From Soonwooa sp023440705 (GTDB lineage Bacteria; Bacteroidota; Bacteroidia; Flavobacteriales; Weeksellaceae): a stretch of DNA of 30,840 bases. The stretch covers positions 1 to 30,840 of the forward strand of contig JAEXRP010000062.1 of the NCBI GenBank assembly GCA_023440705.1, given 5' to 3'. The position numbers and the translations under genes are program-made. Positions 15,564 through 22,955 of this stretch are shown piece after piece. Under the pieces are notes generated by a model, which saw only the letters and a program-made list of their open reading frames with translations, was not told the origin of the DNA and ran no database searches. How positions within the stretch are numbered: position 1 is the stretch's first letter; each line of letters opens with the position of its first letter.

Positions 15564-16982
15564 ATGGAATCGATCAGTGTTTTTGAAATTATAAAAGTTG
15601 GAATTGGCCCGTCAAGCTCGCATACAATGGGACCTTGGAACGCGGCAGAGATGTTTTTGAACCTTATTAAAAAAGACAGAAAACTTTCTGATGTTAAGGA
15701 AGTTTTTGTTGAATTCTTTGGTTCGCTTGCAAAAACGGGAATTGGCCACGGAACAGACATTGCTGGAATGTTGGGACTTTCTGGCGAAGATTTTAAAACC
15801 ATCGATACAACAAAAATTGATGAAAAAATTGCACATATTAAGAAAACGCAAATTCTTAATCTTGGTGGCGAACATCCATTAACCTTTATCTACGGACATC
15901 ATTTAATTTTAAATAAAGAAAAAACGCTTGACTTTCATCCAAACGGAATGATTTTCAAAGTGGTTTTCAACGATGGCGAAGAGCTAAGTCAGGATTATTA
16001 TTCGCTTGGTGGCGGTTTTGTTGGGACTAAAGAGGACAACACATACAGCGAAATGTGTGTTCGTACTTTGTATCCTTGCCATCACGGAAGTGATATTCTT
16101 AAATATATTGAGCAACTAAATTTAACTAGAGTTTCAGATTTAATTTATCTAAATGAAGAATCTTGGAGAAGTCGCGAAGAGACCAATCAACAAGCTTTAG
16201 AAATTTGGAAAAATATTAAAGAATGCGTCTACAAAGGCGTTAACAAAAAAGGAATTCTTCCAGGTGGGCTTAATGTAACGCGTCGCGCTTCCGAAATGAA
16301 TGAAAAACTTCTCGGTTCCAAAATCTATAAAAATATGGACCAATGGTTCCAAATGGTTTGCGAGGAGGAAAAAACTTTCAATTCGATAACCAAATGGATC
16401 AGTTGTTTTGCGCTAGCTGTTAATGAAGAAAATGCGGCTTTTGGTAGAATTATCACTGCTCCAACCAATGGCGCAAGTGGCGTTATTCCTGCAGTTTTGA
16501 TGTATGCACAAACTTTTACAGAATTTAATAAAGAAGAAGATATTATCAGATTTATTTTAACGGCTGGCGAAATCGGAACTTTATTCAAAAAAAATGCAAC
16601 CATTTCTGCAGCGATGGGAGGTTGTCAGGCAGAAGTTGGCGTATCGTCAGCGATGGCTGCAGCAGCTTTAACCGAGATTTCTGGAGGAACGCCTGGACAA
16701 GTTTTGATGGCTGCAGAAATCGCTATGGAACATCATCTTGGTTTGACTTGTGATCCGATTGGTGGTTTGGTGCAAATTCCTTGTATTGAACGTAATTCGA
16801 TGGGCGCTATTAAAGCAATTACCGCTTCTAATTTGGCTTTGGAAGGCGATCCTAGCAAAGCCCGAGTTTCATTAGACCATGTGATCAAATCGATGTGGGA
16901 AACAGCTTTGGACATGAATTCTAAATACAAAGAAACGTCTGAAGGTGGTTTAGCTGTCGCAGTTAACGTACCAGAATGTTAA
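15564..16982 (+). CDS. sdaA: L-serine ammonia-lyase, iron-sulfur type, single chain
   Basis: A 472-residue type 2 L-serine dehydratase that converts L-serine to pyruvate and ammonia with a [4Fe-4S] cluster. The beta domain opens with IKVGIGPSSSHTMGPWNAA. The alpha domain holds cluster cysteines C354 (GGCQAEVG), C396 (LTCDPIGG) and C407 (IPCIERN), with spacings of 42 and 11 residues. As I recall, these spacings equal those of the structurally known Legionella enzyme. The last residue, C472, matches the tail-in-mouth cysteine that caps the cluster in that enzyme. The single-chain fused form is usual for Gram-negatives. Together with alanine dehydrogenase nearby it fits amino-acid catabolism, but the two genes lie on opposite strands. 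Confidence 0.95.
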   Translation: MESISVFEIIKVGIGPSSSHTMGPWNAAEMFLNLIKKDRKLSDVKEVFVEFFGSLAKTGIGHGTDIAGMLGLSGEDFKTIDTTKIDEKIAHIKKTQILNLGGEHPLTFIYGHHLILNKEKTLDFHPNGMIFKVVFNDGEELSQDYYSLGGGFVGTKEDNTYSEMCVRTLYPCHHGSDILKYIEQLNLTRVSDLIYLNEESWRSREETNQQALEIWKNIKECVYKGVNKKGILPGGLNVTRRASEMNEKLLGSKIYKNMDQWFQMVCEEEKTFNSITKWISCFALAVNEENAAFGRIITAPTNGASGVIPAVLMYAQTFTEFNKEEDIIRFILTAGEIGTLFKKNATISAAMGGCQAEVGVSSAMAAAALTEISGGTPGQVLMAAEIAMEHHLGLTCDPIGGLVQIPCIERNSMGAIKAITASNLALEGDPSKARVSLDHVIKSMWETALDMNSKYKETSEGGLAVAVNVPEC

Positions 16983-16999
16983 AATAAAAAATACAGAAG

Positions 17000-17045
17000 C
17001 CGCAAATTTGATTAATGTTTATAAAATCGAATTTGCGGTTTTTTT
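17000..17045 (+). terminator. Intrinsic terminator after sdaA
   Basis: CCGCAAAT (17000-17007) pairs with ATTTGCGG (17031-17038), with extra partial pairing inside, followed by seven T. The T run overlaps the end of the convergent tyrA. The minus-strand side lacks a T tract directly after the stem. Confidence 0.82.
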
Positions 17046-17889
17046 ATTTATCCAAAATGCCTCGTATTCTATTAGCATTAACAATAAGCTCTTCCAAAAA
17101 GTCGAAGTTCTCTTTTTCTAAAGCAGATTTGAATTTTTTTAACTGAGAAATATGCTCATTAAGAACATCTAAAACATTTTCTTTGTTTTGTTTAAAAATC
17201 GGAACCCACATTTCTGGATGCGATTTCGCAAGACGAACCGTGCTCGAAAATCCAGAACTCGCCAACTGGAAAATAGTATCTTCTTCACGTTCTTTTTCCA
17301 AAACGGTATTCGCTAAAGCATAAGACGTAATATGCGAAATGTGCGAAATGTAAGCGGTATGAACATCGTGTTTGTCGGAGTCCATGTAAAGAATGTTCAT
17401 TTCTAAATTTTCATAAACTTGCTTCACCATTTCTACCGCGAAATCGTAGGAATCTTCATGATTGCAAATAACGGCTGCACGATTGCTAAAAGCTTCGGAA
17501 GTTGCTGCTTTTGGACCGCTATTTTCGGTTCCCCACATGGGATGACTTGCCACAAAGTTTTTACGATTTGGGTGCTGTTCGACGATGTTAGTTATTTCTT
17601 GTTTCGTAGATCCAACGTCCATCACGACGGTTTTATCCGAAATCCTATCCAAAACTTCTGGCAGAACAACTTTTGTTGCTTCAACGGGTAAAGCGATGAT
17701 TATTAAATTTGATTCTCGAACAAGATTTTCAAAAGTCGTGATTTCATCAATAATATTAAGTTCTTTCGCCATCAAAAGATGTGCTTCACTTTTATCAAAA
17801 GCTAAAACTTTGTCCGCGAAATTTTTATTTTTTAATTTTAAAGCCATCGATCCGCCGATAAGTCCGACACCAATAAGTCCTATTGTCAT
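17044..17889 (-). CDS. tyrA: Prephenate dehydrogenase (tyrosine biosynthesis)
   Basis: A 281-residue NAD(P)-dependent dehydrogenase that turns prephenate into 4-hydroxyphenylpyruvate, the committed step to tyrosine. The Rossmann motif GVGLIGGS is at residues 7-14. VMDVGSTK, ASHPMWGTENSGP and the helical VHTAYISHISH segment are characteristic of the TyrA family. There is no chorismate mutase domain and no C-terminal ACT domain, so this chain shows no obvious allosteric tyrosine sensor. That fits control at the transcript level: 76-117 bp upstream lies a 13-codon ORF with three Tyr codons, followed by an antiterminator/terminator pair. No other aromatic pathway gene is in the window. Confidence 0.93.
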   Translation of the reverse strand: MTIGLIGVGLIGGSMALKLKNKNFADKVLAFDKSEAHLLMAKELNIIDEITTFENLVRESNLIIIALPVEATKVVLPEVLDRISDKTVVMDVGSTKQEITNIVEQHPNRKNFVASHPMWGTENSGPKAATSEAFSNRAAVICNHEDSYDFAVEMVKQVYENLEMNILYMDSDKHDVHTAYISHISHITSYALANTVLEKEREEDTIFQLASSGFSSTVRLAKSHPEMWVPIFKQNKENVLDVLNEHISQLKKFKSALEKENFDFLEELIVNANRIRGILDK

Positions 17890-17907
17890 AATTTTAATTT
17901 TAAAAAC

Positions 17908-17933
17908 AAAAAACCCCGTCCTAGGACGAGGTT
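17908..17933 (-). terminator. Attenuator terminator hairpin before tyrA
   Basis: Reading the minus strand, AACCTCGTC pairs with GACGGGGTT around a CTAG loop (9 bp with one G-T wobble), followed by six T. It lies between the leader ORF and the tyrA start, in the orientation needed to stop transcripts before tyrA. It is one of the most GC-rich stems in the window. Confidence 0.88.
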
Positions 17934-17963
17934 ATTATATTGCATACGAAATCTCCATCCTAG
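17921..17963 (-). promoter_or_regulatory. Antiterminator of the tyrA attenuator
   Basis: On the minus strand CTAGGATGGAG (17963 to 17953), one base after the leader stop codon, can pair with CCTCGTCCTAG (17931 to 17921), the 5' arm and loop of the terminator. By hand this gives 10 of 11 pairs, two of them G-T wobbles. The two structures are mutually exclusive. A ribosome sitting at the leader stop codon would cover the first arm and allow termination. A ribosome stalled on the Tyr codons about 16-25 nt upstream would leave it free and allow readthrough. The leader's own end (CCTA) can also pair with TAGG in the first arm. Confidence 0.75.
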
Positions 17964-17964
17964 T

Positions 17965-18006
17965 CTAGGTTGTTAATTCGTAATAATATGTTGCTTGGTT
18001 AAACAT
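17965..18006 (-). CDS. Tyrosine leader peptide MFNQATYYYELTT (putative)
   Basis: A 13-codon ORF on the minus strand (ATG at 18006-18004, TAG stop at 17967-17965) reads M-F-N-Q-A-T-Y-Y-Y-E-L-T-T. Three consecutive Tyr codons (TAT TAT TAC) are the expected sensor for a tyrosine biosynthesis gene, and the gene downstream is tyrA. A TAnnTTTG element ends 5 bp before the ATG, so the transcript probably starts almost at the ATG. The ORF stops one base before an antiterminator arm and is followed by an intrinsic terminator, the standard order of a ribosome-mediated attenuator. It is far too short for automated gene calling. The peptide itself probably has no function. Confidence 0.8.
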   Translation of the reverse strand: MFNQATYYYELTT

Positions 18007-18011
18007 TGTTG

Positions 18012-18019
18012 CAAAGCTA
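18012..18019 (-). promoter_or_regulatory. -7 element of the tyrA leader transcript
   Basis: On the minus strand TAGCTTTG is an exact TAnnTTTG match, 18 bp after the stop of the upstream small gene and 5 bp before the leader ATG. A TTTG lies 12 bp upstream, closer than the usual -33 spacing, so the -33 element is unclear. It would make tyrA independent of the ald operon. Confidence 0.55.
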
Positions 18020-18037
18020 TGAAAAGACTTTCAAATT

Positions 18038-18409
18038 TTAGTTTAATTTTTTAAAAGTTTTTATCACCACAGAATCTTTTGTCTTTTCGTAAGTCAATTC
18101 GTATTTCGGATTCTTCTCGGGCGACGTCATATAATATTCGGGGAAAGGTTGTTTTTGTGCTTGACTTTTGTCGAAGTCAATTGTTCCTTTTGCAATAATG
18201 GAATCCTTCAAATATTTAGCATCGATATTTTGTGACGCAAGTTGAGCTTTCAAAGCAGTTGGGATGGACACTTCTTTGGTCATACTTTCTCCAATTACCC
18301 TGTCGTTAGGGAAGTAAGAACAACTCGCTCCTTTTTTATTTAAAATGAAAAAGACAATAATAAGTCCTGGAAGAAATCCAATAAGATAGAATTTAAGTTT
18401 TTTGAGCAT
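18038..18409 (-). CDS. Small membrane-anchored protein of unknown function
   Basis: A 123-residue protein with one N-terminal transmembrane segment (about 7-24, FYLIGFLPGLIIVFFILN), a short basic stretch, then CSYFPNDRVIGES and a soluble charged domain to the end. The topology suggests an inner-membrane anchor with the domain in the periplasm, but no lipobox is present. I do not recognise a named family. It starts 9 bp after the alanine dehydrogenase stop on the same strand, so it is very probably co-transcribed with ald. The tyrA leader promoter begins just after its stop codon. I infer no function beyond this link. Confidence 0.7.
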   Translation of the reverse strand: MLKKLKFYLIGFLPGLIIVFFILNKKGASCSYFPNDRVIGESMTKEVSIPTALKAQLASQNIDAKYLKDSIIAKGTIDFDKSQAQKQPFPEYYMTSPEKNPKYELTYEKTKDSVVIKTFKKLN

Positions 18410-18418
18410 TATTTAATT

Positions 18419-19615
18419 TTAGAAAATCAACAAGTTAATGTCGTGATATGGTAAATCGAATTTTTTACAAATCACCAATTTTGTGTGGCGACCTTTGTAC
18501 ATGTAAAGGCTTTGTTTAACCTCTTTTTTGCTAAGTAGCATATTCTCGTAACCGCCGTCTTCGTCATAACCAAGGATGTAACTTAGGAAGAAATTACTAA
18601 TCGCTTTGGTTGTACTTCTTGGCATTCTGGCTGTTAGATTCGGAAGTCCGCAATGTACAACGTCATGTTTTATAATGAAAGGATTTTCGAGACTTGTCAA
18701 TTCAGAAGTTTCAATGGCTTTACCGTTGTCAACTGTAATATCGATGATAACGCTACCTTTTTTCATTTTTAAAACCATATCTTCTGTCACAACTGGCGGA
18801 AGGTTAAGTCTTGGTAACGCGCCAATAACAACATCCGCACGACGTACAGCTTTTGTCAGCTCGCGAGGATCAATAATAGAAGTCGGTACACGATGGTCAA
18901 CGATAGAATGAAGTCGTCTAAGTTTCGATAAAGAATTATCAAAAACACGAACGTTTGCCCCTAATCCGATTGCAGCTTTAGTCGCAAATTCGCCAACGAT
19001 ACCAGCGCCGATAACGACAACTTCGGTTGGACGAACGCCAGTAATTCCGCCTAACATCAAACCACTTGACAGAGCCAAAAGTTCTGATGCGTATAAAATA
19101 GAAACGCTTCCTGCAATCTCACCAATTAGTCTAACAAGCGATAGTTGCTCATATTCGTCGGTGATAAATTCGAAAGCGATAGCATTTATTTTTTTCTCAG
19201 ATAATTTTACAAAATAATCTTTGTCTCGAAGATTAAGCTGCAAAGCCGAAATAAGATAAGTATTCGGTTTTAGATAATCAATTTCCTCACATGTTGGAGG
19301 ATTTATTTTAAGAATAATATCTTGTATAAAAGCCTCTTGAGGATTATCAACTATTAAAGCACCTGCTTCTGCATATTGCAAATCTGTGTAATGCGCACCT
19401 TCGCCAGCACCTTTTTCGATGACAACTTTATGTCCCGCTTGCACAAGGACTTGTACCGCATCTGGGATTAAACATAATCTCTTTTCGGAAAGGCTAATTT
19501 CTTTAGGAATACCAATGCTGTGCATTTTTCCTTTGCGTACAACCTCAAGCTTTTCCTCTTTTGGGATAAGTTCTTCCTCTTTAAAGGGCGTAAATATGGT
19601 AGAAGTGTGACTCAT
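18419..19615 (-). CDS. ald: Alanine dehydrogenase
   Basis: A 398-residue member of the alanine dehydrogenase/transhydrogenase family, which interconverts L-alanine and pyruvate plus ammonia with NAD. After a charged N-terminal extension of about 30 residues, the family core starts with IGIPKEISLSEKRLCLIPD. The NAD-binding motif VVVIGAGIVGEFATKAAIGLGANV, split over about residues 198-221, is intact, as are the preceding SSGLMLGGITGVRP and the later HCGLPNLTARMPRST. A transhydrogenase alpha subunit is the nearest alternative, but the absence of membrane segments and of a pntB neighbour favours ald. In the 60 bp upstream, TATATTTG (19654 to 19647) and TATCTTTA (19646 to 19639) are -7 candidates. 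Confidence 0.88.
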   Translation of the reverse strand: MSHTSTIFTPFKEEELIPKEEKLEVVRKGKMHSIGIPKEISLSEKRLCLIPDAVQVLVQAGHKVVIEKGAGEGAHYTDLQYAEAGALIVDNPQEAFIQDIILKINPPTCEEIDYLKPNTYLISALQLNLRDKDYFVKLSEKKINAIAFEFITDEYEQLSLVRLIGEIAGSVSILYASELLALSSGLMLGGITGVRPTEVVVIGAGIVGEFATKAAIGLGANVRVFDNSLSKLRRLHSIVDHRVPTSIIDPRELTKAVRRADVVIGALPRLNLPPVVTEDMVLKMKKGSVIIDITVDNGKAIETSELTSLENPFIIKHDVVHCGLPNLTARMPRSTTKAISNFFLSYILGYDEDGGYENMLLSKKEVKQSLYMYKGRHTKLVICKKFDLPYHDINLLIF

Positions 19616-19675
19616 GCAGTCTGCAATTTTTATTAGATTAAAGATACAAATATAATCAACTTGCTTATTATATCA

Positions 19676-20083
19676 TTAATTGAAATTAATAATCCTTTCG
19701 TCTCCTGTGTTGGTAATCTGCATTTCGTGGAATTCTTCGGGTAGAAGCTCGCTTTCGTAGATTTCTGGCCACTCGATAATGCAGAGATAAGCGTTGTCAA
19801 GATATTCTTCGATGCCAAAATCATAAGCTTCTTCAATATTTTTTAAACGATAAAGATCAAAATGAAATATTTTTCCGTTTGGAGAATTATATTCGTTAAC
19901 AATAGAGTAGGTCGGCGAACTTACTTCGTCGTCACTTCCCAAAGCGGAAACCAATTGTTGCGAAAAAGTTGTCTTACCAGCACCCAAATTTCCCTTTAGC
20001 AAAAGGATTGGTCTATCCAATTTGGATTTTACATAATCAACAACTTCTTGCCATTCTTCGATACTTCGAATCTTGAATTCCAT
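19676..20083 (-). CDS. tsaE: TsaE, tRNA threonylcarbamoyladenosine ATPase subunit
   Basis: A 135-residue ATPase required with TsaB, TsaC and TsaD for the t6A37 modification of ANN-decoding tRNAs. The Walker A motif GNLGAGKTTF is at residues 31-40, and the family motifs SSPTYSIVNEY and FHFDLYRL follow, as does the IIEWPE segment near residue 105. Length is normal. It lies 60 bp upstream of ald on the same strand with no terminator between, so readthrough into ald is possible. It is divergent from dnaG across a 173-bp AT-rich gap. Confidence 0.93.
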   Translation of the reverse strand: MEFKIRSIEEWQEVVDYVKSKLDRPILLLKGNLGAGKTTFSQQLVSALGSDDEVSSPTYSIVNEYNSPNGKIFHFDLYRLKNIEEAYDFGIEEYLDNAYLCIIEWPEIYESELLPEEFHEMQITNTGDERIINFN

Positions 20084-20202
20084 CTTTTAAAAATTTTTGT
20101 AAAATTACACCTACTTTTTATATATAAAAAATTATATAGATTTTATGGAAGCTTAAAAATGCATTTATTTTAAATCCTTTACTTTTATCTCAATTCAAAG
20201 CG

Positions 20203-20210
20203 TAAATTTG
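20203..20210 (+). promoter_or_regulatory. Putative -7 element of dnaG
   Basis: TAAATTTG matches TAnnTTTG, 46 bp before the TTG start of dnaG. No -33 TTG is evident. Confidence 0.42.
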
Positions 20211-20221
20211 CATCTTAAACG

Positions 20222-20237
20222 TATAGATTAATCTATA
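20222..20237 (+). repeat. 16-bp perfect palindrome in the dnaG 5' leader
   Basis: The sequence TATAGATTAATCTATA is a perfect inverted repeat, 11 bp after the putative -7 element and 19 bp before the dnaG start. The half-site TATAGATT also occurs at 20135-20142 in the same divergent gap. It could be an operator or a weak hairpin at the mRNA 5' end. Confidence 0.6.
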
Positions 20238-20256
20238 TAAATATGACTCATAGGAT

Positions 20257-22179
20257 TTGATTACTAAAGAAACTATAGATAAAATTTTCTCTGCAGCCCG
20301 CATTGAAGAAATCATCGGCGAATATGTACAACTAAAACGTGCTGGCTCTAACCTAAAAGGTTTGAGTCCCTTTGTTGATGAGAAGTCGCCAAGTTTTATT
20401 GTATCACCAAGTAAGCAGATTTTCAAGGACTTTTCGTCGGGAAAAGGCGGTGGTGTCATCACATTTCTAAAAGAATTAGAAGGTTTTTCTTATCCTGAAG
20501 CTTTACGACATTTAGCGAAAAAATATGGCATTCCTGTTGAGGAAGATATTGTCGAAATGTCGCCAGAACAAAAGCAACAACGCGATCAAAAGGATTTAAT
20601 TTTTAAAATTCACGAGGTTGCCAACGATGTTTTTATCGAGCAACTTTGGGATGCTGAAGAAGGTCAACAGATTGGACTTTCTTACTTTAGAGAGCGAGAA
20701 CTTCGTCAAGATATCATTAAAAAATTTCAGCTTGGTTATTCGCCCGAGAAGAAAGATGCTTTTACAGAATATGCTTTAGCCAAAGGTTATGATAAAGAAA
20801 TTCTCGAAAAATCTGGACTTTCGGTTTTTCCTGAAAACGCACCAAAAGGTGTTGACCGTTTTCGTGAGCGTGTGATGTTTCCGATCCATAGTTTTTCGGG
20901 AAGAGTTTTAGGATTTGGAGGAAGGATTCTAAACAATACCATCAAAACTGCGAAATATCTTAACTCGCCCGAAACAGAAATTTACCATAAATCCAATGTT
21001 CTTTACGGACTTTTTCAGTCAAAGCAAGCGATTTCTAAACAGAATCTTTGTCTTTTGGTGGAAGGTTATATGGACGTTATTGCGCTTCATCAGGCAGGTA
21101 TTGAGCATGTTGTTGCTAGTAGCGGAACGGCATTAACAGTTGAACAAATCAGATTAATTAAACGTCTTACGGAGAATGTGACGATTTTGTTTGATGGCGA
21201 TGCAGCGGGGATTAAAGCGAGTTTCCGAAGCATTGATATGTTGTTGTCGGAAGGGATGAATATTCGTGTTTTGTTATTTCCTGATGGTGATGATCCAGAC
21301 AGCTTTTCGAGAAAACATCCACAAGATTATGTAGAAGATTTTATTCAGAAACATGCGCAGGATTTTATCGATTTTAAAGCAGAAATACTTTTTCAAAATA
21401 CCGATAACGACCCAATTAAAAAGGCGGAAGCAATTCGTGAGATTGTAAAGTCTGTTGCTTTTGTGACCAATGGTCTTAAACAAGAAATTTATTTAAAAGA
21501 AGTTGCGAACAAATTCCAGTTAAGCGAACAGAATTTGTTTAACGAATTACAACTTCAAAAAGATTATAAAGATAAGGAACATCGTCCACGACCTCAAATT
21601 GCCCAACCTGAACAAAAGTTAGAAATTGTCGCTAATATCGATAGTAAAATCAGTCCGCTTTTTGTTTTAGAAGAAAAACTGATTGAGCTGATGATGAAAT
21701 TCGGAGATGTTGTTATTGAACGAAAAGATGCTGAAGGTGAAACTTACAAAATATCAGTGATTGAAGAGATTATTCAACATTTAGAAGAAGATGATTGTCA
21801 ATTGCAAACCGAAATCAACCAAAAAATTGTTGACGAAATAAAAGCTGGACTTCAAGAAGATGAATTGCGATCGAGTTCATTTTTCTTTAAATTAATGGAC
21901 GAAGATATTTCTGGGAAAATGGCGGATACGCTGATTAATCCTTACGAAACCAGTAATTGGGCGAAGTTTAATATTTATTTTAGCAGCGAAGAAGAAGTTG
22001 TTCCCAAAATGGTAAGTGACACAATTTTGCGTTACAAACGAGAATATGTCATGAAGATTATTGAGGATCTTAAAAAAGCTTTAGAAACCGAAGACGAAAA
22101 GGAAGAAATTTATTTTAAAATCGTGAAACTTTCTCAACTTCGCAACCACTTAGACGCCATGTTGTATAGGATTTTATGA
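20257..22179 (+). CDS. dnaG: DNA primase DnaG, zinc ligands missing
   Basis: A 640-residue replicative primase that makes RNA primers at the fork with DnaB helicase. The N-terminal domain keeps the CHC2 zinc-finger outline but not its ligands. Positions expected to be C-x2-H and C-x2-C read S37/V40 (LSPFV) and D58/S61 (KDFSSGKGG). The TOPRIM catalytic core is intact: LVEGYMDVIALHQAG (acidic Glu), then ILFDGDAAGIKA and DGDDPD. The C-terminal 200 residues are the helicase-interaction region. Start: no ATG fits; TTG at 20257 gives MITKETIDKIFSAARIEEIIGEYV, which matches the family start. clpP begins just downstream, so the two may share a transcript. Confidence 0.93.
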   Translation: MITKETIDKIFSAARIEEIIGEYVQLKRAGSNLKGLSPFVDEKSPSFIVSPSKQIFKDFSSGKGGGVITFLKELEGFSYPEALRHLAKKYGIPVEEDIVEMSPEQKQQRDQKDLIFKIHEVANDVFIEQLWDAEEGQQIGLSYFRERELRQDIIKKFQLGYSPEKKDAFTEYALAKGYDKEILEKSGLSVFPENAPKGVDRFRERVMFPIHSFSGRVLGFGGRILNNTIKTAKYLNSPETEIYHKSNVLYGLFQSKQAISKQNLCLLVEGYMDVIALHQAGIEHVVASSGTALTVEQIRLIKRLTENVTILFDGDAAGIKASFRSIDMLLSEGMNIRVLLFPDGDDPDSFSRKHPQDYVEDFIQKHAQDFIDFKAEILFQNTDNDPIKKAEAIREIVKSVAFVTNGLKQEIYLKEVANKFQLSEQNLFNELQLQKDYKDKEHRPRPQIAQPEQKLEIVANIDSKISPLFVLEEKLIELMMKFGDVVIERKDAEGETYKISVIEEIIQHLEEDDCQLQTEINQKIVDEIKAGLQEDELRSSSFFFKLMDEDISGKMADTLINPYETSNWAKFNIYFSSEEEVVPKMVSDTILRYKREYVMKIIEDLKKALETEDEKEEIYFKIVKLSQLRNHLDAMLYRIL

Positions 22180-22246
22180 CAGAATGGCGTACTTTAGCAA
22201 AGGAACAGAAATTGCAAATACAAACTCGAAAAAAATACCAATTTAT

Positions 22247-22930
22247 ATGGACTTAAAAAAAGAATTTAGAGATTACGCGGTGAAGCATCAAGGTATCAAT
22301 GGCCTTGCAACCGACCAATATATGGGAATGTTCAACCCAACTAATTTGACGCCGTACATTATGGAAGAGCGTCGTATGAATGTGGCGCAGATGGACGTTT
22401 TCTCAAGATTAATGATGGACAGAATCATCTTTTTAGGAACAGGAATTGACGACCAAGTTGCGAATATTGTAACAGCGCAGTTGTTATTCTTAGAAAGTTC
22501 TGACCCTTCAAAGGATATTCAGATTTACATCAATTCTCCAGGAGGTAGCGTTTATGCAGGTTTAGGTATCTACGACACGATGCAAATTATCAAGCCAGAT
22601 GTTGCAACAATCTGTACAGGTATTGCAGCATCGATGGGTGCAGTATTATTAGTAGCTGGTGAAAAAGGAAAACGTTCTGCACTTAAGCATTCTCGCGTGA
22701 TGATTCACCAACCGAGTGGCGGTGCACAAGGTGTTGCTTCGGATATGGAAATCAACCTAAGAGAAATGTTGAAGTTGAAGAAAGAACTTTACGATATTAT
22801 TTCTCAACACTCTGGTCAAACTTACGATTGGGTAGAAAAAGCGTCTGACAGAGACTATTGGATGACGTCGGAAGAAGCAAAAGGTTTCGGAATGGTCGAT
22901 GAGGTTTTGGAAAGAAAAATCGCTAAATAA
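22247..22930 (+). CDS. clpP: ATP-dependent Clp protease proteolytic subunit
   Basis: A 227-residue serine protease subunit that forms a tetradecameric barrel fed by ClpX or ClpA/C. In numbering from this ATG the triad is S129 (GIAASMGAV), H154 (VMIHQPSGG) and D203 (SDRDYWM). The dimer and handle motifs (INSPGGSVYAGLGIYDTM) are complete. I prefer this start because MDLKKEFRDYAVKHQG resembles the usual N-terminus of flavobacterial ClpP. An in-frame ATG at 22184, 4 bp after the dnaG stop, would add 21 residues (MAYFSKGTEI and on) unlike the family. A TACTTTAG element (22190-22197), close to TAnnTTTG, would lie inside that extension. The gene is followed by a cloverleaf repeat and a terminator. 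Confidence 0.92.
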   Translation: MDLKKEFRDYAVKHQGINGLATDQYMGMFNPTNLTPYIMEERRMNVAQMDVFSRLMMDRIIFLGTGIDDQVANIVTAQLLFLESSDPSKDIQIYINSPGGSVYAGLGIYDTMQIIKPDVATICTGIAASMGAVLLVAGEKGKRSALKHSRVMIHQPSGGAQGVASDMEINLREMLKLKKELYDIISQHSGQTYDWVEKASDRDYWMTSEEAKGFGMVDEVLERKIAK

Positions 22931-22955
22931 CCTGAGTTTGCGATAAGAAAATTAA

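Noticed and set aside
17940..17961. Second tiny ORF (MEISYAI) inside the tyrA attenuator
   Set aside because: Only seven codons with one Tyr; its ATG lies inside the antiterminator arm. The 13-codon ORF with three Tyr codons next to the -7 element explains the region better.
22184..22246. 21-residue N-terminal extension of ClpP from the ATG at 22184
   Set aside because: The extension does not resemble ClpP N-termini, and a TAnnTTTG-like element lies inside it. Kept as an alternative only.
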